Origin: an uncultured bacterium
Lineage (GTDB): Bacteria > Bacillota > Clostridia > Oscillospirales > Ruminococcaceae
Length of the DNA: 12,117 bases
Direction of reading: 5' to 3'
NCBI GenBank assembly: GCA_905214265.1
Contig: CAJMLQ010000092.1
Location: 1-12,117, forward strand
Position 1 is the first letter of the stretch; every line of letters starts with the position of its first letter. Shown here piece by piece: positions 6,924 to 12,117 of the stretch. Made by a program: the position numbers and the translations under genes. The notes below the pieces were generated by a model. That model was given only the letters and a program-made list of their open reading frames with translations, made no database searches and had not been told where the DNA came from.

Positions 6924-7250
6924 TTATTGCAGATCCATCCCCACCGCTTTGTAGATGTTTTTCTGAATCTGCTCCATCCCAAAGCCCTGTGAGCCCTTGC
7001 TCCCAGGAATCGGGATAATGGCGGGAAAGGTCCGGGACTGATACCGGGCCAGCTCCTCCGGGACCAGCTTTGCCAGCTCCTCGGTGAGGTAAATCACCGA
7101 ACAGCCCGCCTTTGCCAGCCGATGGATGGCCTTGGCCGTGTCCTCCGCTGTCTCCGCCGTGATGGTCTGGACGCCGAGGACGCGGAAAAGCATCACGGAC
7201 TCCCGGTCGCCGATGACTGCCAGAGACCCCTGCGCTGCTTCACTGCTCAT
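6924..7250 (-). CDS. atpF: V/A-type ATPase subunit F (central shaft, NtpG-like)
   Basis: Subunit F binds the middle of subunit D in the rotor and is thought to modulate rotation. From the ATG at 7250 the protein has 108 residues, typical of this small Rossmann-like family. It shows LAVIGDRESVMLFRVLGVQT near the N-terminus, the F-subunit signature (residues ~10-29), then AGCSVIYLTEELAKLV. PAIIPIPGSKGSQGFGMEQI near the C-terminus contains the conserved P-x-I-x-P-x-P-G turn. The ORF extends 13 codons further upstream, but that part has no homology feel, whereas AAGGAGG lies 6 nt before the ATG at 7250. A 64-nt A/T-rich gap separates it from atpC, the widest inside the operon. No convincing promoter or hairpin was found there. 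Confidence 0.95.
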   Translation of the reverse strand: MSSEAAQGSLAVIGDRESVMLFRVLGVQTITAETAEDTAKAIHRLAKAGCSVIYLTEELAKLVPEELARYQSRTFPAIIPIPGSKGSQGFGMEQIQKNIYKAVGMDLQ

Positions 7251-7314
7251 AAACGCCCTCCTTCCCACAACAAACAGTATAAATTTCACTCATATTCCAA
7301 CTTGCAATGTAAAA

Positions 7315-8241
7315 TCAGAGCTTTTGCGCAAACAGCACCCGCAGCTCCCGGGCCTCGGTCTCCCGCTGCATCAGATAGCTGGCAATGGGCCCGATGCTGA
7401 AGGTGGAATCATCCCCATCCTTCAGCAACGCGATCCGCTCCTCGGTAAACCGCTGCTCCGCTTGGGTGATGTCCCCGGTCTGGACGTACTCTGCCAGCAC
7501 CCGGCTGATAGCGGAGGAAAAATCCCCCTTGGCCAGGGCTTCCGGCAGCATCACCGGCTGGACGCCCAGCGCCGCTGGGAATGTCTCCTCCGGAATGGTC
7601 CCGCCGGGAAGCAGCACCGCCTCCAGCTTGCCGCCGTCCCACCGGAGCAAGGCTGCCCGAAGGGTGCTCAGCACGTTGGTAAAATCCACTTGGGCGGCAA
7701 AATACCGGCTCAGCAAGGGATTTTTCTTCTTTTTCAGCACCGTGCGGATGTGTTCAAAGACCGCCCGGTCCACCGCCGTGCTGAAATGGAGCAGATCCGG
7801 GTAGCTCTCCTTCTCCAGCACAGCCCCAAATGCGGCCGGCAGCATGGAATACTCCCCGTTTTCGATGCAGATCCGCAAAAGCTCCGCCGGGATGGTTCCG
7901 CCTTCCACCAACAGGTGGGAAACGTCCTGCCCCAGCATCTTTCCTTTATAAAGGGCCTTGATGTTGTGAGCGTCGGTGGGAAGCAGGAACAAGTCGGTCC
8001 AGGCCGGTTCCGGGGAAAGCTCCGCAACCACCCGGCGGGTCTCCTCGGTCTCTGCCCGGATCAGGGCGTCCGCATCGGCTTTCACGCCGGGCTTTCCGCC
8101 GCCATAACCACTTTCCGCCAGAAGGCGTACGGCGTCTTCCCGGTTCGCTTCCCGCAGGCGGGCCCACTTGCCGGAATCCAGCAGCCGGGTCTCCAAAACC
8201 TTGATCCGTCCGACCGCAAAGGGGTAACTCACTTGCGCCAT
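7315..8241 (-). CDS. atpC: V/A-type ATPase subunit C (adaptor between shaft and membrane ring)
   Basis: Subunit C (called d in eukaryotes) is a funnel-shaped, all-helical protein that seats the D/F shaft on the c ring. The 308 residues agree with the usual size. The start has the family pattern of a Y-x-x-AVGRIKVLETRLL helix (about residues 6-20), followed by LLAESGYGG, matching the SETVYGG segment of the Thermus protein. It also has DAHNIKALYKGKMLG (the conserved ND/DA-hNlkal-lk segment, about 107-121) and YFAAQVDFTNVLSTLRAALL (about 188-207, the conserved D-x-x-N-x-x-T helix). Family conservation is generally low, so assignment rests on these segments plus position between atpE and atpF. 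I took the ATG at 8241; ATG 8262 (seven residues longer) and TTG 8268 are possible because no strong ribosome site decides between them. Confidence 0.93.
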   Translation of the reverse strand: MAQVSYPFAVGRIKVLETRLLDSGKWARLREANREDAVRLLAESGYGGGKPGVKADADALIRAETEETRRVVAELSPEPAWTDLFLLPTDAHNIKALYKGKMLGQDVSHLLVEGGTIPAELLRICIENGEYSMLPAAFGAVLEKESYPDLLHFSTAVDRAVFEHIRTVLKKKKNPLLSRYFAAQVDFTNVLSTLRAALLRWDGGKLEAVLLPGGTIPEETFPAALGVQPVMLPEALAKGDFSSAISRVLAEYVQTGDITQAEQRFTEERIALLKDGDDSTFSIGPIASYLMQRETEARELRVLFAQKL

Positions 8242-8289
8242 ACCTGCAAAACCCTTTCTCATCTTCAAATTCCGGTTCCAGCGGTCTTC

Positions 8290-8904
8290 CTACTGATAGA
8301 GGATGTGATAGACCTCTTTCTCGCAGTCCTCCCGGACCAGGGAAAGCAGCATCTCAAAGGAACCGTTAACGTCGTATTTCTCGCCGGACAACAGCACTCC
8401 GCCCCGAATTTTTGCGTGGGCGTCCGACAGGGTCAGCCCGCCGGGAAGGCCTTTGGCCTTCAGCGCCTCGTTAAGGCGGTCCAGCATCGGCTTTCCGCCG
8501 GCAAAGGGCCGCTCATAGCGCGCCCGGTCGGCCTCCGGGACCGAAAGGACCTCGTATCCCGTTTCCGCAGATTCCAACACGATGCGCTCGATCAGCGCCG
8601 CCCACCGGCTCTCCGGCAGCCCGGCCAGCTCGTTCAACGCCTTCTCAAAGGCGTCGTCGATAACCGCCCGACGGGATGCCAAGGTGTTTTTCCGGGTTTC
8701 CAGACCGGTCATCAGCCGCTCGCGGCGTTCGATATCCGCCGCGGAAGCCTTTGCGCTGCGGAGCATCTCCTCCGCTTCGGCAGAGGCGGCGTCCAGGATC
8801 TGCTTTGCAGCTGCCTCCGCACGCTCCTCCCCCTGCCGCCGGATAGAAGCGGCTTCCTCCGCCGCGTTCTTCCGGATTTTCTCAATAATTGCTTCTGCGC
8901 CCAA
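8290..8904 (-). CDS. atpE: V/A-type ATPase subunit E (peripheral stalk)
   Basis: Subunit E pairs with the G/H subunit to make the stator stalks that hold the head still. The 204 residues show the standard layout: a long Ala/Glu/Lys/Arg-rich helix for coiled-coil pairing (about 1-75), then a globular C-terminal domain (about 85-204) that caps subunit B. The C-terminal domain includes GGLTLSDAHAKIRGGVLLSG, equivalent to the conserved GG-x-x-GGv-l segment, and ends in a helix. The start is TTG at 8904, supported by AGGAG at 8914-8910 five nt upstream and by the lack of another start until Met47, which would delete the coiled coil. It sits 32 nt after atpK and about 48 nt before atpC. Confidence 0.95.
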   Translation of the reverse strand: MGAEAIIEKIRKNAAEEAASIRRQGEERAEAAAKQILDAASAEAEEMLRSAKASAADIERRERLMTGLETRKNTLASRRAVIDDAFEKALNELAGLPESRWAALIERIVLESAETGYEVLSVPEADRARYERPFAGGKPMLDRLNEALKAKGLPGGLTLSDAHAKIRGGVLLSGEKYDVNGSFEMLLSLVREDCEKEVYHILYQ

Positions 8905-8936
8905 GGGATCTCCTCGCTTTCTGTGACCGATGTAGG

Positions 8937-9413
8937 TTAGATCTGGATGCCGACGAAGATGAGCAGGACAGAGACCAACAGAGCCAAAATAGCATAGGTC
9001 TCAACCAGCGCGGTCATGGTGATACCCTTGGCAGAAGAATCCGGCTGCTTGGCCGTCATATGGATGGCCGCCACAGCCGCCTTGCCCTGGCTTATGGCGG
9101 ACAGAAGGCCCACGATGGCCATGGGGAGCGCAGCAAAGAAGAAGGACCAGCCCTGCTGCAGGGTGAGCTCTACGGCACCGCCGCCCAGAAGGCCGGTACG
9201 GACCATGATGAGCACCGCAGTCAGGAAACCGTAAATACCCTGTGTGCCGGGCAGAGCCTGCAAAACCAGCAGCTTGCCGAAAAGCTCCGGCTTCTCCGAT
9301 ACGACGCCGGCCGCAGCCTGACCGCCGATCTGGACGCCGTAGGCGGAGCCGATTCCGGGAAGAGCCGCGGCGAGAAAAGCACCGATGATCGCAATAACGA
9401 GACCTGTTGACAT
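8937..9413 (-). CDS. atpK: V-type ATPase subunit K (membrane rotor ring, c subunit)
   Basis: This proteolipid of 158 residues forms the rotating ion-carrying ring. It consists of two tandem helical hairpins (four membrane helices), the fused form found in V-type enzymes of Enterococcus and Clostridia rather than the single-hairpin F-type form. Helix 2 carries LQALPGTQGIYGF and helix 4 carries ALVETYAIL. The only buried carboxylate is E138. Aligned with E. hirae NtpK, L54, T57, Q58, Q109 and E138 correspond to its sodium ligands L61, T64, Q65, Q110 and E139, so all known Na+ contacts are kept. The ATG at 9413 lies one base after the atpI stop. Its perfect AAGGAGG site, 8 nt away, is written in the last codons of atpI. 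A strong site fits the high copy number of this subunit. The longer upstream reading frame is simply atpI DNA in another frame. Confidence 0.97.
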   Translation of the reverse strand: MSTGLVIAIIGAFLAAALPGIGSAYGVQIGGQAAAGVVSEKPELFGKLLVLQALPGTQGIYGFLTAVLIMVRTGLLGGGAVELTLQQGWSFFFAALPMAIVGLLSAISQGKAAVAAIHMTAKQPDSSAKGITMTALVETYAILALLVSVLLIFVGIQI

Positions 9414-9414
9414 G

Positions 9415-11289
9415 TTAGTTTCCTCCTTGATTTGAATCGTTTTGATCGATAACCTCGACATAACGGGGATCGATGCGCAAAGGACGGAAAGCGTACCCGC
9501 CGCCCTCATAGAACTTGTTGAAGAACTCGATATACTGCAAGCGGCTGTCATGAACATAAGCGGACAGCAGCCCCATCGCCAGGTTGAAGATATGTCCCAC
9601 TGCGTAAATCAGAAGGGAGAATACGAATCCGATCACAGACCCCTGCACCATTCCGGCCAGCAGGTTCATAACCATACCGACGACGCCGGTTGCCAAGGAA
9701 AGAGCCAGGATGCGGGAATAGGAAAGGATATCGCTCATGTAGCTGGTAATGTTGTAAAGCCCCCCGAACCCGCCGATGATCTTGCCGAAAACGCCCTTCT
9801 TGGCCCGTCCGGCTGTCAAAAGGATCACCGCCGCGCCTACAATGGCCAACACCGTCCCCACCGTCCGGGCCGCTGGCAAAAACAGCAGCCCCAGCCCGGT
9901 GATAAGCAGCATCCAGCTCAGCTGGTCGAAAACGCCGTCCCAGAAATGTCCGGACTTGGCGTCCTCCACCATCTTCATGATCATGCCGGAGAAGATGTGC
10001 AGCACGCCGATAATCATGCAGAACGCCAGCATCCCCATGGGGTTGTCCAGGGGAGCGAAGAGAATGGGGTGCCACGTCTCGCCGAAATAGCTTCCGAAGA
10101 TGATCCCCCAGAAGATCGTGGTGATGCTGGAAAAGAACAGCACGTTCACCAGCTTGGCAAAATCGCCTCGAGGCTTTTTGAGTTTCTTAAAGGCCCATAT
10201 TCCGATGAGCATCAGAAGGCCGTACCCCGCGTCGCCCATCATCAACCCGAAGATGATCCAGTACCACGGCCCCATGACGGGGTTGGGGTCCAGTTCCCCG
10301 TTGCTGGGCCGGGAGAACATATCGGTAATCGTTTCAAACTGGGAAATAAAGCGGTTGTTCTGGGTGACGGTAGGAGGCTTTTCCCCCTCCTCCGGATCCC
10401 GGAAGGTCAGCTCATAGCAGTCCGTGACCTTCGCCACTGCTTTTTCCACCCGCGCTGTCCGGTCGCTCCGGACCCATCCCTCCAGAAAAACTGTTTCTAC
10501 GGTTTCACCGAAAGGTGCGTCCTCACGGGCTTCCTCCGCCTCGCACTGGTCCCGGAGCAGCTCGAGCTCGGTTTTCCGCTCGGCCAAAAGGGTCAGTTCC
10601 CGGGCAATCTCCTCCCGGCGCGCCCTCAGTTCTCCGATTCGGGCCTGATATCCGTCGCAGAGGTCCTTGGGAAAGCCCTTGCCTCCAGGGGGAGCCGCCT
10701 CCGAAAAGCCCGCAGCGGAGACTGCCTTCAACAGCTCGTCCTCCTCAGCCAGATAGGTATACAGCAGCGCCGCCGTTCCCTGGGGCCCGCTGTTCAGCAG
10801 CTGCAGCATCGCGCCGCCTTCCTCCGCCGCCAGTTTCACATCTTCTGTCCGCGAACGCTCCACATATCCGCTATGAACACCGGAAAAGCGGGTGGTCCCA
10901 ATCTCCTCCATGGGGATGTCCATGGGCAGCCATGGCAGCAGCTCCTGAATTTTCGCTTCGATTCCGGTGATTTCCCCCGCTGCCGCTTCATCCTCCGCAT
11001 GCAGCGTCTCGATCTTCCCAAGCAGTTCCTCCGCCTCCCGGTTTCCGGCCACAAACTCCGTGTAACCGACCTCCGGCCGCGGCATGAACATGCTTTGCTT
11101 CCCCTGATACTGCCGCACGACCTTCAGCGCCTGTTCTGCGCGGGCGGCCTCCTGGCTGTCCGGGGTTCCGGCGGGAATTCCCTCCGCATCCACCGGCATT
11201 ACCTCACCGATCCTCTGCAGCGCCTGGGCCAGTGCGTCTTTATCTTCTCTGAGAGCAACGAGCAGAACCTTTTTCATGGGGACAATCAT
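9415..11289 (-). CDS. atpI: V/A-type ATPase subunit I (membrane stator, a-like)
   Basis: Subunit I provides the two half-channels for the ion and anchors the peripheral stalks. It is 624 residues, slightly short for the family. The N-terminal ~325 residues are cytoplasmic, with coiled-coil arms near 85-118 and 214-255. Seven or eight membrane helices follow, about 340-366, 380-402, 418-441, 452-472, 476-494, 508-548 and 549-578. The helix containing ILSYSRILALSLATGVV holds R526, and HDSRLQYIEFFNKFYEGGG holds R583. These fit the two essential arginines that face the c ring in the Thermus and Enterococcus proteins, with near-identical spacing. PWYWIIFGLMMGDAGYGLLM is another I-subunit signature. 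The ATG at 11289 overlaps the previous stop as ATGA, implying coupled translation; a second ATG at 11277 has no ribosome site. Confidence 0.97.
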   Translation of the reverse strand: MIVPMKKVLLVALREDKDALAQALQRIGEVMPVDAEGIPAGTPDSQEAARAEQALKVVRQYQGKQSMFMPRPEVGYTEFVAGNREAEELLGKIETLHAEDEAAAGEITGIEAKIQELLPWLPMDIPMEEIGTTRFSGVHSGYVERSRTEDVKLAAEEGGAMLQLLNSGPQGTAALLYTYLAEEDELLKAVSAAGFSEAAPPGGKGFPKDLCDGYQARIGELRARREEIARELTLLAERKTELELLRDQCEAEEAREDAPFGETVETVFLEGWVRSDRTARVEKAVAKVTDCYELTFRDPEEGEKPPTVTQNNRFISQFETITDMFSRPSNGELDPNPVMGPWYWIIFGLMMGDAGYGLLMLIGIWAFKKLKKPRGDFAKLVNVLFFSSITTIFWGIIFGSYFGETWHPILFAPLDNPMGMLAFCMIIGVLHIFSGMIMKMVEDAKSGHFWDGVFDQLSWMLLITGLGLLFLPAARTVGTVLAIVGAAVILLTAGRAKKGVFGKIIGGFGGLYNITSYMSDILSYSRILALSLATGVVGMVMNLLAGMVQGSVIGFVFSLLIYAVGHIFNLAMGLLSAYVHDSRLQYIEFFNKFYEGGGYAFRPLRIDPRYVEVIDQNDSNQGGN

Positions 11290-11594
11290 TGCTTCTCAAT
11301 CCTTTCCACAATAAAAGAAACCGCACGGGGCAGATTTTCCGCCGCCGCGTTGGCCGCCGCTTCATCCGCCTCCCGGCTTTTGGCCACCCCTTCCCGGGCC
11401 TCTCCGGCCATCCGAGACCGGGCCTGTGCCAGCAGAGCGTCCGCCTCCCGCCGGGCGCCGTCCCGGATCTCCCGGGCCTTTTCCCGTGCGTCTTCCTGAG
11501 CTTTTGCGACGGCTTCTTTGGCTTGCCGCGATGCTTCCGCCTTCACCTGTTGAGCATTTAACTCCGCTTCTTTTATGGTATCCAAAACAGACAT
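11286..11594 (-). CDS. atpH: V/A-type ATPase peripheral stalk subunit G/H (NtpF-like)
   Basis: First gene of the ATPase operon. The 102-residue protein is almost entirely one charged helix rich in Ala, Glu, Lys and Arg, with no Pro until LPRAV near the C-terminus. It opens with MSVLDTIKEAELNAQQVKAE, as G/H (AhaH, NtpF) subunits do. It would form the stalk heterodimer with subunit E. The name is based on the helix pattern plus position directly before subunit I, since sequence conservation in this family is weak. The ATG at 11594 was chosen because it matches the family start; a GTG at 11636 would add 14 residues of unrelated sequence. The ribosome site is only moderate (GAGGGTGG upstream). 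Its TGA overlaps the atpI start by 4 nt. Confidence 0.9.
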   Translation of the reverse strand: MSVLDTIKEAELNAQQVKAEASRQAKEAVAKAQEDAREKAREIRDGARREADALLAQARSRMAGEAREGVAKSREADEAAANAAAENLPRAVSFIVERIEKQ

Positions 11595-11664
11595 GGATTC
11601 ACCACCCTCTTTATCGGACTCAGTCTTCCTCCGCACAAGCGCCTGTTCTCATGCGTATGTTTCT

Positions 11665-11693
11665 ATTTTACCAAAATCAGCCGGTCGATTCAA
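11665..11693 (-). promoter_or_regulatory. Sigma-A promoter of the V-type ATPase operon
   Basis: On the minus strand, TTGAAT (11693-11688) is followed after exactly 17 bp by TAAAAT (11670-11665). TGG directly before the -10 makes it an extended -10 promoter. Transcription would start near 11658, giving a leader of ~60 nt before the ATG at 11594. No better pair was seen in the interval to the AraC gene. Confidence 0.75.
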
Positions 11694-11821
11694 TAGGCAT
11701 TTATTAACATTTGTCCAGATTTCTTTTGGATATTCCTGCGCTTTCCGACCGGTATTCGTATCCTCATACCAAAACAGCAAAGGCAAGCCCCAAAGTCTGT
11801 ATTTCCGATGATTCCGTCCCA

Positions 11822-12117
11822 TCACGGCCGGTGCCCGAATTTCTCTCGGTACCGACTGGGCGGAAGCCCCATTTTCCGCCGGAACAGCGTACTGAAATAG
11901 AGCGCGTCCTCATATCCTACCGCCTGGGCCACCTGGGTGATGGTCAGGTCGGTACGGCGGATGAGGTCGGCGGCGTTTTTCATCCGCAGCCCGATGAGGA
12001 AACCTTGAGGGGAAACTCCCATGCACCCCCGGAATACAGCCGAATACCGGCTGGGGCTGAGGTGCTCCATCTGCGCCAGCTCCTCAAGACGCACCGGTGT
12101 CGCATAATTCCGGTAAA
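11822..12117 (-). CDS. AraC-family transcription regulator, DNA-binding C-terminal part
   Basis: The gene runs off the right edge, leaving about 98 C-terminal residues; the frame stays open to the window end. They form the double helix-turn-helix of AraC/XylS proteins. The first HTH is LEELAQMEHLSPSRYSAVFR, followed by GVSPQGFLIGLRMKNAADLI. The second HTH region is ITQVAQAVGYEDALYFSTLF, ending with RKMGLPPSRYREKFG, the family's final signature. The effector-binding domain lies outside, so the signal cannot be guessed. The internal GTG near 12094 is not the real start, because homology continues upstream of it. It is transcribed toward the ATPase operon, and no clear terminator was seen after its TGA. 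About 180 nt with the operon promoter separates it from the start of atpH. Confidence 0.93.
   Translation of the reverse strand, partial: YRNYATPVRLEELAQMEHLSPSRYSAVFRGCMGVSPQGFLIGLRMKNAADLIRRTDLTITQVAQAVGYEDALYFSTLFRRKMGLPPSRYREKFGHRP

Noticed and set aside
7251..7314. Possible internal promoter in the A/T-rich gap between atpC and atpF
   Set aside because: TTGCAA and TATACT exist on the minus strand but are about 20 bp apart, too far for a standard promoter, and no other pair fits.
7126..8940. 604-codon open frame on the plus strand opposite atpF, atpC and atpE
   Set aside because: It crosses three genuine minus-strand genes and their gaps, has no recognisable domain and no upstream ribosome site. 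It is a shadow of biased codon use.
8937..9557. Longer 206-residue start for subunit K
   Set aside because: The extra 48 residues are atpI coding sequence read in another frame; the ATG at 9413 has a perfect Shine-Dalgarno and matches the family N-terminus.
9442..11499. 685-codon open frame on the plus strand opposite atpI and atpH
   Set aside because: It is the antisense shadow of two clear ATPase genes. Its translation is low-complexity (His, Gln, Pro, Arg rich) without domains, and no ribosome site or promoter supports it. Long antisense frames are expected opposite GC-rich genes.
1..12117. tRNA, rRNA, CRISPR array, insertion sequence or phage genes
   Set aside because: No cloverleaf, spaced direct repeats, transposase motifs or terminal inverted repeats were seen; gene density and composition are even throughout.

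Overview
This window looks like chromosomal DNA from a fermentative, low-oxygen Firmicute of the Clostridia, probably near Oscillospiraceae/Ruminococcaceae. That placement is inferred from three things: moderately GC-rich coding sequence with strong AGGAGG-type ribosome binding sites, a pyruvate phosphate dikinase, and a bacterial V/A-type ATPase operon with the same gene order as the sodium-pumping ntp operon of Enterococcus hirae. No mobile element, CRISPR array, tRNA or rRNA was seen.

Left part, plus strand (1-2236): the C-terminal end of pyruvate phosphate dikinase closes with a strong intrinsic terminator. A well-formed sigma-A promoter follows, its -10 box covered by an operator-like dyad. 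It drives a two-gene unit: an unrecognised membrane-anchored protein with TPR-like helices, overlapping by 14 nt a chorismate mutase fused to a GNAT acetyltransferase. The unit ends at a terminator with a perfect 22-bp stem, shared with the convergent gene on the other strand.

Middle, minus strand (2254-2973): a single PHP-family metal-dependent phosphoesterase with a TTG start and its own promoter.

Right part, minus strand (2997-11693): one nine-gene operon for a complete V/A-type ATPase, in transcription order peripheral stalk G/H, I (a-like), K (c ring), E, C, F, A (catalytic), B, D. The genes are close together or overlap. A promoter lies upstream of the first gene and an intrinsic terminator directly follows the last stop codon. 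E and G/H form the peripheral stalks, A and B the catalytic head, D and F the central shaft, C the adaptor, and I with K the membrane ion channel. Subunit K keeps every side-chain ligand I know for sodium in E. hirae NtpK, so the enzyme is predicted to be Na+-coupled.

Right edge, minus strand (11822-12117): the DNA-binding end of an AraC-family regulator, cut by the window.

Most of the window is ordinary core metabolism. The less usual items are the chorismate mutase-GNAT fusion with its membrane partner and operator-like dyad, and a hairpin between the Shine-Dalgarno and the ATG of the catalytic A subunit.
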